Virus record (IMG/VR): IMGVR_UViG_3300032523_000021
Location: 1-38,303 of that record
Length of the DNA: 38,303 nucleotides
From: a virus
Reading direction: 5' to 3' (one strand)
The translations under genes were made by a program, and so were the position numbers. The number at the start of each line of letters is the position of its first letter. The stretch's first letter is position 1. Of this stretch, positions 13,559 through 21,900 are shown piece after piece. Below the pieces are notes generated by a model. It worked only from the letters and a program-made list of their open reading frames with translations, searched no databases and was not told the DNA's origin.

Positions 13559-13998
13559 ACCTAGAACTAGCCGCAGAGATGTGTAAACGGTTTGAGGGCT
13601 TTCGCTCCAAGCCGTATCTTTGCCCTGCTAACGTAGCCACGATCGGTTTTGGAAGCACCTACTACGCCAATGGAACAAGGGTCACGCTCCAAGACCCGCC
13701 AATGAGTCAGGAAGAGGCTCACGTCCTTTTGATGATTGAGCTTGAGCATACGTATCTGCCCGGTGTTCTGCGTAACTGCCCCATTCTTGCCACTGATGAA
13801 AAGAAGTGCAACGCCATCGTGGATTTTGCTTTTAATTTGGGCACTGGACGCTTGCAAACATCTACGTTAAAGAGGAAAATCAATGCCAATGATTGGGAAG
13901 GCGCAAAAGAACAACTGATGCTCTGGACTAAAGGTGGCGGTAAGGTACTGCCGGGACTGTTAAAACGCCGTAAGGCTGAGTGCGCACTACTGGATTAA
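13555..13998 (+). CDS. Endolysin, GH24 lysozyme (muramidase)
   Basis: This 147-residue protein matches the T4/P22-type lysozyme fold: KRFEGFRSKPYLCPANVATI then GFGST near the N-terminus, and AIVDFAFNLGTGRLQTSTL and KRRKAECALL towards the end. The catalytic triad by spacing E-8-x-5-T is Glu14, Cys23 and Thr29. Thus the usual Asp is a Cys, a variant known from other phage lysozymes. It has no signal peptide or SAR helix, so it should accumulate in the cytoplasm until the upstream holin opens the membrane. It would cleave the peptidoglycan NAM-NAG bond. It overlaps the holin gene by 4 bases. Confidence 0.85.
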   Translation: MNLELAAEMCKRFEGFRSKPYLCPANVATIGFGSTYYANGTRVTLQDPPMSQEEAHVLLMIELEHTYLPGVLRNCPILATDEKKCNAIVDFAFNLGTGRLQTSTLKRKINANDWEGAKEQLMLWTKGGGKVLPGLLKRRKAECALLD

Positions 13999-14001
13999 CC
14001 G

Positions 14002-16125
14002 ATGCCATTATCTAAGATTCTATTTAAGCCGGGCGTCAATAAAGAAAACACCCGCTACACCACCGAGGGAGGCTGGTTTGACGCCGACAAGGTACGCTTT
14101 CGTCAGGGTAATCCCGAAGTAATTGGTGGCTGGCAACCTTTTTCTGCTGCTACGTTTCAAGGTGTATGTCGTTCATTGTGGAACTGGGTAACGCTTGGTG
14201 GCAATAATTTAGTTGGTGTTGGCACAAACCTCAAGTTCTATATTAACCAAGGCGGTCTTTATTACGACATTACGCCTATCCGCGCAACAAGCACAATTAA
14301 TAACAACCCGTTTGTCTTAACCGCTTCAACAACCGTTACTGTGACAGATACAAATCATGGCGCGTTGACAGGAGATTTTGTAACTTTTAGCGGTGCTGTA
14401 GCTATTGGAAGTGGTGGCACAAACGTTACGGCTACAGTGCTTAACCAAGAGTTTCAAGTTACTGTATTGACAGCTAACACGTACACGATTGTAATTTCTG
14501 TGACGCCAAATGCTACGGCTATTGCCGGTTCCCCCGGCGGCGGTGCTTCTGTTGTAGCTACATATCAAATTGGTGTTGGCCCTGCGATTCCTGTCCCGCT
14601 TCTTGGTTGGGGCGCTGGTACTTGGGGTGAGTCGGGTACAACATGGGGTAATGGCGGAACATCTATATCAGCCCTACGTTTGTGGAACCAAATTAACTAC
14701 GGTCAAGATTTAGTGTACGGCCCCCGCACAGGCGGTATTTATTATTGGGAAGCAAACAACACTGTTACTACCCGTGGTGTATTACTTAATACACTTGGCG
14801 GTAATGTATCTTTTACCAACGCTTCCCCTACAGTAGTTACAGCTACAGAGGCTTACACAGAAGGTGCGGCGCTTCAGTTTGCTGCTACTACATTTTTACC
14901 TATAAACGTTTCCGCCGCTACAACATATTACGCATATAACGTAAATGGCTTAACTTTTAATTTACTTGACGCAGCGGGGGCAGAAGTTAATACAGCTTCC
15001 ACAGGTACAGGTGTGTATATTTCTTTAATTGTGGATGTACCAACAGTACAAAATAATCTTACAGTATCAGATACTTCACGTTTTGTAATTACGTTTGGTA
15101 GTAATGATTACGGTTCAAACGTGCTTGACCCTATGTTAATTCGTTGGTCAGCGCAAGACAGTATTTACAATTGGACGCCGAACATTACAAACCAAGCGGG
15201 TAGCATTCGGGTATCTCATGGCTCTGAGATTATTGCCACGGTTCAAACCCGGCAAGAAATTGTAGTGTTTACTGACTCAGCTATATATTCACTTCAATAC
15301 CTTGGTCCTCCTTACGTCTGGGTTCCGCAACTTCTTGGCGACAACATCTCTATCATGAGTCCTAACGCGGCTGTGATTGCTTCAGGCGTTGTGTACTGGA
15401 TGGGCGTGGATAAATTTTACGTCTACGATGGTCGTGTTAACACGTTACCTTGCGATTTACGCCGCCACGTATTTCAAGATTTAAACCAAGATCAATCACT
15501 ACAAGTGTTTGCTGGAACAAGCGAAGGCTTCAATGAGATCTGGTGGTTCTACTGCTCGGCTAATAGTACTGCAGTGGACAGATACGTTATTTACAACTAT
15601 CTTGAAAAAATCTGGTACTACGGCACTATGTCACGTACAGCGTGGTTGGATTCTGGTTTGCAAACTGTTCCTATTGCAGCAAACTACGTTACTGCTACGC
15701 TCACGGGTAACTTGATTAACCATGAGACAGGGTTGAACGACAATACAACCGGCACTGCTGTTGCAATTGATGCTTATATTGGATCGTCTGAGTTTGACAT
15801 TGGTGATGGTCATAACTTTGGTTTTGTGTGGCGTGTCTTACCTGACTTGACTTTTGGAAATGCTACTAACACCCCTACTGCCGTTCCTCCACAGGTAACC
15901 ATGACACTGTACGGTCTAACTAATTCTGGCTCCGGAACTACAAGTAGCGCTGATGGTACTGTTGTAAAGGGTAGTACGTATGTCATTACCGAAGAGTTTA
16001 CGGGGCAGATCTTTACCCGTATGCGTGGTCGTCAGATGATTTTTAAAATTGGCTCTAATCAAATTAATACGACATGGCAACTAGGCTCGCCCCGTATTGA
16101 CATCCGTGCTGATGGTAGGAGATAA
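14002..16125 (+). CDS. Tail tube/hub protein, P22 gp10-like or T7 gp12-like (putative), with inserted modules
   Basis: This 707-residue protein starts MPLSKILFKPGVNKENTRYT with EGGWFDADKVRFRQGNPEVI, followed by WNWVTLGGNNLVGVGTNLKF. Later blocks ISIMSPNAAVIASGVVYWMG, DKFYVYDGRVNTLPC, EIWWFYCSANS and GRQMIFKIGS recur in a family of large beta-propeller-like tail proteins of short-tailed phages. Two Thr/Val-rich stretches look inserted: about 110-190 (VTVTDTNHGALTGDFVTFSG) and about 255-345 (SPTVVTATEAYTEG, YYAYNVNGLTFNLLDAAG). The start is 3 bases after the endolysin stop. The homology call rests on pattern and on the neck genes present. Confidence 0.65.
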   Translation: MPLSKILFKPGVNKENTRYTTEGGWFDADKVRFRQGNPEVIGGWQPFSAATFQGVCRSLWNWVTLGGNNLVGVGTNLKFYINQGGLYYDITPIRATSTINNNPFVLTASTTVTVTDTNHGALTGDFVTFSGAVAIGSGGTNVTATVLNQEFQVTVLTANTYTIVISVTPNATAIAGSPGGGASVVATYQIGVGPAIPVPLLGWGAGTWGESGTTWGNGGTSISALRLWNQINYGQDLVYGPRTGGIYYWEANNTVTTRGVLLNTLGGNVSFTNASPTVVTATEAYTEGAALQFAATTFLPINVSAATTYYAYNVNGLTFNLLDAAGAEVNTASTGTGVYISLIVDVPTVQNNLTVSDTSRFVITFGSNDYGSNVLDPMLIRWSAQDSIYNWTPNITNQAGSIRVSHGSEIIATVQTRQEIVVFTDSAIYSLQYLGPPYVWVPQLLGDNISIMSPNAAVIASGVVYWMGVDKFYVYDGRVNTLPCDLRRHVFQDLNQDQSLQVFAGTSEGFNEIWWFYCSANSTAVDRYVIYNYLEKIWYYGTMSRTAWLDSGLQTVPIAANYVTATLTGNLINHETGLNDNTTGTAVAIDAYIGSSEFDIGDGHNFGFVWRVLPDLTFGNATNTPTAVPPQVTMTLYGLTNSGSGTTSSADGTVVKGSTYVITEEFTGQIFTRMRGRQMIFKIGSNQINTTWQLGSPRIDIRADGRR

Positions 16126-16128
16126 CTT

Positions 16129-16401
16129 GTGGCTGAACTAAGCGCAACTCCCCCAAGCCTACCGTTGCCCCCTGACGAGTACGAGAGCCGTTACTTTAGT
16201 CAACTAAACAACATTCTGCGTCTGTACTTTAATCAGTTAAACAACCCCGGTGATATGGGCGGGGCAACGCTAAATTTAAATTTAAACACGCTGCCAACTG
16301 ATGCCGACTTTGCTAATTTAAGGTTAGGTGATGTTTACAGAGATACACAAGACGGCGTACAAGATGGTAGCCAAATGCTTCGCATAAAGACCTCAACGTG
16401 A
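16129..16401 (+). CDS. Small phage protein with Pro-rich start (GTG)
   Basis: GTG at 16129 follows AGGAG with seven bases between and gives 90 residues. The protein reads SATPPSLPLPPDEYESRYFS then QLNNILRLYFNQLNNPGDM and LGDVYRDTQDGVQDGSQMLR. The PPxEYxxxYFxQLNNxLRLYFNQL motif is one I recall immediately after the large tail protein in many freshwater and marine phages. No function is assigned. It probably forms a helical bundle with virion partners. It is 3 bases downstream of the tail gene, in the same operon. Confidence 0.55.
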   Translation: MAELSATPPSLPLPPDEYESRYFSQLNNILRLYFNQLNNPGDMGGATLNLNLNTLPTDADFANLRLGDVYRDTQDGVQDGSQMLRIKTST

Positions 16402-16433
16402 TATTATTAACTAGCCTTAACTAAAGTAACGCC

Positions 16434-16784
16434 ATGGACATTGAAGCTATTAGTAATAACCCTAAGTACAAGAAAATTGATCTTGACTATGTAGAGTTTG
16501 TCGAAGTAGACGACATATGGGTCCGCGCCTATACGATTCCAAAGTCTAAGACTGTTTTATCTCAGCATGTTCATACTCACCCACATGTGACGTTGATATC
16601 GCATGGTGCTGTGGAAGTTTGGCAAGATGATGAGACTATGGGGCGGTTTGATGCCCCTGCTGTTATCACGATTCCTGCGGGCAAGAAGCACGCATTCATG
16701 GCGCTGACAGATGATGTGGCGTTGTGCTGTTTACATAACCTTCGCGGCACGGGTTTAGAGTCGCCAGAAATTAAGGAGTTTTAA
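16434..16784 (+). CDS. Second cupin-fold protein
   Basis: This 116-residue single-domain cupin has HVHTHPHVTLISHGAVEVW (residues 45-63), with His45, His47, His49 and His51, and ITIPAGKKHAF with His86, matching cupin motifs 1 and 2 (His-x-His and P-x-G-x-x-H). Metal binding is expected. It could be an isomerase, a dioxygenase relative or a pure sugar-binding jelly roll; the short length gives no substrate clue. The start ATG at 16434 has no clear ribosome-binding site. A second, distinct cupin lies at 11930. Both are among virion genes, suggesting a structural or glycan-related role. Confidence 0.65.
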   Translation: MDIEAISNNPKYKKIDLDYVEFVEVDDIWVRAYTIPKSKTVLSQHVHTHPHVTLISHGAVEVWQDDETMGRFDAPAVITIPAGKKHAFMALTDDVALCCLHNLRGTGLESPEIKEF

Positions 16785-16785
16785 T

Positions 16786-18456
16786 ATGCCATTTATGTTT
16801 GCCGCTTTTGAAGCCGCTGCTGTTGCTGAAGCCGCTGCTATTGCTGAAGCCGCTGCTATTGCTGAAGCCGCTGCTGTTGCTGAAGCCGCTGCTGTTGCTG
16901 AAGCCGCACAAGTTGCGGAGGCTGCTCAAGCCGCCCAAGCTGCGCAGGCTGCTCAAGCCGCCCAAGCTGCTCAAACCACTACAGCTGGCATTATGGAGGT
17001 TGGTGGGGCTACCGCAAATCCTTTGACTCTTACACCAGAAGCAGTTCAAAACGCTGCTATGAATTCTGGCGTGCCGCCACCCGCGCCACCCGCGCCACAG
17101 TTTGTTAACAATCCGCAAGGAATACCAGCTAATGTTACTACTTCTCCTGTAGCTAACTTTCAACCAACACCCGGTTTTGAAGGCATTACTTCTGGCCCTC
17201 AAGGCGCTGACCCTAACTTTTTTAATCAATCCGCTACTGTAGCTCCCGGTCCAGGCCCATTACCTAACCCACAGTATCAATTAAACGCTCCTACTGGCGG
17301 ACAAAGTATGCGTCTCGGCTCTAGCCTAGAAAGTAGTTTAACTGCCCCCCAAATGACTTCTGTTTTACAGCCTCCTTCAGGGCTTGAGGCTGGATTTGAT
17401 AAAGCTTTAAAGTTTGCTGAAAAGAATCCTTTTACTGCAATGACAGGCGCATACATGGGCGCTAGTGCTCTTGGTCTTTTGAATCCTTCTGGCGCTACGT
17501 TTAACAATACGCCTTACGATGGCCCTCTGTCAAAATACAAACTGTCGCCTAATTTTCAAGCAGGTAATGCTAACCCTGCAAACTTTCAATATGATCCGTC
17601 TATAAATAGACGCTACGCTGGTGGCGGTATCTTAGATGCTATGGGTGGTAGTGGCAGTGGCGGTATTTCCGCTAATGGAAATATAGATTTGCATATTCCA
17701 ATTGGGTTTGGCAATAACAATAACAACGCTGGCGGCTATCAAAGTGTGGGGGCTAGCAACATGAGTCCTAGCGCAACTAATAATTTTGCCCCTCAACAGA
17801 TGCTTGGAACTAACAATAACATCGATGTAGGCGGTAATGAAAGTATACCTAGCTATGCTAGGGGCGGCAGTCTTTCTGACTCTATTGAGAGCTATCAAAA
17901 GATGTTAGGTGGTCAGCCACAAGCAGCTCCTACAAAATCTCCTGACGTAGGTATCTACTACGACCAAGACCCTGATACCCGCTATCAAGATGCGTTAACT
18001 GCCGCACAGATTCGTCAAGCCAAAGTTAACAAACGCGCTAATATGCAGCTGCCCGGACCTAAGCGTCCTACGCCTATGGGACAGTTAAACTTAAAACCTA
18101 TTGGCTCGGCTGCCACTGCTTCCGAATCAAGTCTTGATCCTGAAACAGCTAAGCACGGCGGCATCATGCACTCTAGCTTGGGTGGTTATGCTGCTGGCGG
18201 AAACCCACGACTACTCAAAGGCCCTGGTGACGGTATGTCGGACAACATTCCTGCAACTATTAACGGACGCCAACCTGCTCGACTTGCAGATGGCGAGTTT
18301 GTAATCCCAGCTGATGTGGTGTCACATCTGGGCAACGGCTCTACGGAAGCTGGCGCTAAACAACTTCATGCAATGATGAACAAGGTACGCAGTGCGCGTA
18401 CTGGTAACTCTAAACAGGGCAAACAGATTAAACCGCAAAAATACATGCCTAAATGA
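16786..18456 (+). CDS. Large virion protein with Ala-rich repeat N-terminus
   Basis: This 556-residue protein begins with PFMFAAFEAAAVAEAAAIAE and runs as Ala/Glu/Gln repeats to about residue 64, encoded by a DNA minisatellite. The middle is Asn/Gly/Pro-rich and disordered, broken by motifs RRYAGGGILDAMGGS, SYARGGSLSDSI and AKHGGIMHSSLGGYAAGG. The C-terminal 100 residues look conserved: GPGDGMSDNIPATINGRQPA, LADGEFVIPADVVSHLGNGS and AKQLHAMMNKVRSARTG. I recall that GDGMSDxIPATIxG...EFVVPADVVSHLGNGS domain from many marine phages, in internal or tail-lumen proteins. It is probably ejected or lines the virion. The start follows AAGGAGTTTTAAT. Confidence 0.6.
   Translation: MPFMFAAFEAAAVAEAAAIAEAAAIAEAAAVAEAAAVAEAAQVAEAAQAAQAAQAAQAAQAAQTTTAGIMEVGGATANPLTLTPEAVQNAAMNSGVPPPAPPAPQFVNNPQGIPANVTTSPVANFQPTPGFEGITSGPQGADPNFFNQSATVAPGPGPLPNPQYQLNAPTGGQSMRLGSSLESSLTAPQMTSVLQPPSGLEAGFDKALKFAEKNPFTAMTGAYMGASALGLLNPSGATFNNTPYDGPLSKYKLSPNFQAGNANPANFQYDPSINRRYAGGGILDAMGGSGSGGISANGNIDLHIPIGFGNNNNNAGGYQSVGASNMSPSATNNFAPQQMLGTNNNIDVGGNESIPSYARGGSLSDSIESYQKMLGGQPQAAPTKSPDVGIYYDQDPDTRYQDALTAAQIRQAKVNKRANMQLPGPKRPTPMGQLNLKPIGSAATASESSLDPETAKHGGIMHSSLGGYAAGGNPRLLKGPGDGMSDNIPATINGRQPARLADGEFVIPADVVSHLGNGSTEAGAKQLHAMMNKVRSARTGNSKQGKQIKPQKYMPK
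16810..16974 (+). repeat. Coding minisatellite, 18-bp and 27-bp tandem units
   Basis: Five near-identical 18-base units GAAGCCGCTGCTRTTGCT run from 16810 to 16899, differing only at the R position (Val or Ile codon), followed by a diverged copy at 16900-16917. Two 27-base units then follow at 16921-16947 and 16948-16974, differing at two bases. Both keep the reading frame, encoding EAAAVA and AAQAAQAAQ. Copy number changes by slippage would lengthen or shorten the helical N-terminus without breaking the gene. Confidence 0.9.
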
Positions 18457-18908
18457 ACAACGAAGGCAAATTAGAGTGGTTTGGGGGCAATCAAGATGCG
18501 CTGAATGCGTTTCGCATGTTTGTAGATTTATCGCATTTATGGGACGACCTTGTTGACAAAGACAAAGAAGCTACTGAAGACGAAATCAATAACGCGTTTT
18601 TAATCTGCTTAGTTTATTTGCCGGCTAACCCGTTCTATCGTAGTATTCAAGAGCAGATTTTGCCGATGTGGTTGACTGTTGTTTCTGCCTATCAAACGGC
18701 TAATAAATTTGAGCGTGAAAAAGACGCACACGGAATTGAGATAGCGCACGGCCTTAGGTATGCGGCAGGGAATATTGTGGCTTACATGGTGTATGTTTGT
18801 GTAGGCCCCGAGAAAGCAAAAGAGTTTCTTCCAGACATGTGGAAAAACATATTTTTTGAACGGTACGACGATTACCGCAAGGAGCATTTAGATGTTGATT
18901 CCAAGTAA
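18453..18908 (+). CDS. Helical hypothetical phage protein
   Basis: This 151-residue protein reads KLEWFGGNQDALNAFRMFVD, SHLWDDLVDKDKEATEDEIN, LVYLPANPFYRSIQEQ and GLRYAAGNIVAYMVYVCVG. It is predicted mostly alpha-helical with several Trp residues. I recall the same WFxGxxDAxxFxxxxxxxxxxWDDLIDxDxxxxxxxINxxFxxxLVxLPxNPFY pattern from phages with giant internal virion proteins, where it always lies between the structural genes. Function unknown; an assembly chaperone or a small internal head protein are options. Overlaps upstream and downstream genes (ATGA; 17 bases). Confidence 0.55.
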   Translation: MNNEGKLEWFGGNQDALNAFRMFVDLSHLWDDLVDKDKEATEDEINNAFLICLVYLPANPFYRSIQEQILPMWLTVVSAYQTANKFEREKDAHGIEIAHGLRYAAGNIVAYMVYVCVGPEKAKEFLPDMWKNIFFERYDDYRKEHLDVDSK

Positions 18909-21900
18909 ATTTAATGGCTATCAAAAAGACGGTACTCGGCTACTTCATATTAGTATGGGTGGCGGCGGAGGCGGTCCAACTCAAACTACATCGACTGTAA
19001 CGAATTCAAACATCCCCGACTATGCAAAAGGGTATGTTGAGAACATGCTTGGCACAACTCAAGAACAGTTGTTTCAAGGAACTCGCGGCCCAGATGTAAC
19101 AAATCCAGAAACAGGTGAAGTTACACAAGGCATATTTAATATAGAAGGATTTAAACCATATCAAGCATATGGCGGTACATACGATCAAAACAAAACACTA
19201 GCTGACGGAAAGCCTAATCCTAATTATGGCAAAGAACTTTCATATGATCCAACCAAAGGCATTGCTGGATTTACTCCTGACCAATTAGCAACGCAGCAAG
19301 GCATCATGGGACTGCAAGTTCCCGCAGAGTTTCGCACTGCTGGTATGGGGATGCAGAGCGTATACGACGACATGAAGACAAATGCGTATACAGCCCCTAC
19401 AAACTTAGGCTATACCGCAGAAGACGCAACTGCAGCAACTGCTGGAACATCACAAAACGCTGTAGGTAGCGGCTATACATCATCCAGTGCAGGGAGTCAG
19501 GGCTACACCAGCAGAGATGCTACTAGCCAAGGTTATACATCTTCCGACGCCGCTGCTATTAAAGCTGAAGCAGCTAGATTAGGTGTTGCGCCTGAAGCTA
19601 TTGCTTCGCAGTTTAAAGGCCCGCAAGATATAGCTAGCACTAATGTAAGTTCTGGTTCTCCATTAACTGCATTTCAAATGCAAGCAGCGCAATCTAACTA
19701 TGCGCCTGGTTTAAGTCAGTATAGTATGGGCGCTGCGCCTACTGTAGCAACAAAAAGTTTTACAGATAGGAGTACTGCAGAGTCGTACATGTCTCCGTAC
19801 ATGCAGCGAGTTGTTGATGCTCAGCAACAAGAAGCGCAACGCGAATCGGATATTGCAGGTCAAGCGCAACAAGCACAAGCCGCGCGTTCCGGTGCGTTTG
19901 GTGGTAGTCGTGACTCAATCATGCGTGCTGAAGCTGCCCGTAATTTAGCTACGCAAAAAGGCAATATTCAAGCTCAAGGATTGCAAAGCGCTTTCCAACA
20001 AGCCCAACAGCAATTTAATGCAGAGCAAGGTATTGGCCTGCAAGGTCAGGTTGCTAACCAGCAAGCTGGTTTAACGGTTGGTCAACAGAATCTTGGCGCA
20101 CAACTTGGTATTCAGCAGTTAGGTACGCAAACAGGCACGCAGATTGCCCTTGCTAATTTATCTAATACACAACAAGCAGCGGTGCAGAATCAAGCAGCAA
20201 GCTTACAAGCGCAAGGCATGACTTCAGCTCAAGCATTGCAAGCAGCATTGGCTAATCAGTCATCTGGATTGCAAGCAGCTCAAGCTAATCAAGGCATGGC
20301 ATTTAATACTGCGGCACAAAATGCACAGTTGGCTCAACAAACTGCTTTGGCTAATCAGTCAATGAAAGGTCAATACGGACTTACGCAAGGTCAGCTTGAT
20401 CAAGCTGCAAACATGCAAACTTCTTCGCAAGCGCAAAACGCAGCGTTGGCAAATGCAGCGGCAAAAAGTGCGGCGTCACAGTTTGGGGCTGGAGCAGCTA
20501 ATCAAGCTCAACTTGCAAACGCAGCGGCATTTAATCAAGCAGGACAGTTTGGAGCTAACGCAGCCAACACAGCCGCATTGCAAAATGCAGCGGCAGCCAG
20601 TCAAGCATCACAATTTGGGGCAGCGGCTGGTAATCAGGCATCTCTTGCTAATCAATCAGCATCTAACCAGATGGCGCAGTACAACGCTGGGCTTGGTCAA
20701 CAAACTGCCCTTGCTAATCAAGCTGCAGCTAATCAAGCCGCTCAATTTGGTGCGGGTCAAAATCTTACTTCAGCGCAAACAGAAGCTCAATATGACTTAG
20801 CAGGAAATGCTCTTCAGCTCCAAGCAGCTAATCAGTACGCTGGGTTAGGACAACAACAACTTGCAGCGCAGCAAGGCATTCTTGGTATGCAAAGTACAGT
20901 TGGTGCTCAGCAGCAGGCGTTAGATCAAGCAGCTAAGAATCAAGCCGTTCAAGATTACGCTAACGCACAGCAGTACCCCCTTATGCAGTTGGGCACAATG
21001 TCTAACATGCTCCGTGGCCTGCCAATGCAAGCGTCTACAACTAATCAATACGCTGCGTCGCCTAACCCACTGTCTCAAGCAGTTGGAACGATTGGTGCTG
21101 GCGCGTCTATCTATAACGCTACAAAACCTGGTGGCGCTGCGGGCGGCCTCCCTAGTGAGTTTAAATACGCAAAGGGCGGTATAGCTTCTGTCCCTAGCTA
21201 CGACATGGGTGGTGAAGTTGAAGAACAACTTGAGAGCATGGACGAGAAAGGGTTACAGGCTCAAGCTAGAGAATCTTCTAGCCCATCTATTCGTAGAATA
21301 GCTCAGCGTTTGCTTCGTGAGCGTCAGATGGGTAAGCCGTCACAAGGCACAGGTCCCATGGGCGTTCAGTATCAAGCTGCTCAACCTCAGATGCCTGCTA
21401 TGCGTAGTGGTGGCATTATTGCTTTTGCTGCTGGTGATCGCGTATATGGTGGCCCTTCTACGGAAAATGACCCCCAAAATGAAGAAGATGCTAGGATTGG
21501 CATGCAACAGCGTCTTGATCAACCCGCTCCAACTACGGGCGGTATCATGGGCGCAACTGCTCTTCCTGCAACGCCTATTCCCGCAGGCCCTTCACCTGAT
21601 GTTGTTAAAGAAGCTACTCGTCAACGTGATATTTATTCGGCTCAAGCAGCTAGACCAACTTCAGAGTTGTTAAAAGATATTCAAGCTGAGCGTGAAGTTT
21701 TGGGTGTTGGTGAAAATAAAGCGCGTGATGAGTTACGTTCGCAACAGATGGCTGAGCGCGCTAACATGAAAGATGAACAAGAGCGTCAACGCTATATGCG
21801 CTTGGCTGAGTTCTTTGCTTCATGGGGGTCAACTCCTGGCCCAGTACTTGTCGCTGGTATGAGCGCGTTAAAGCAAGCAATACCTGGAATTATCACTGAC

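Noticed and set aside
16810-16974. Possible CRISPR array in the tandem repeats
   Set aside because: Units are contiguous with no unique spacers and are in frame within a gene.
16771-17229. Minus-strand Ser/Gly/Leu repeat frame
   Set aside because: It is the reverse of the Ala-rich minisatellite; repeated SNSSGF strings are an artefact.
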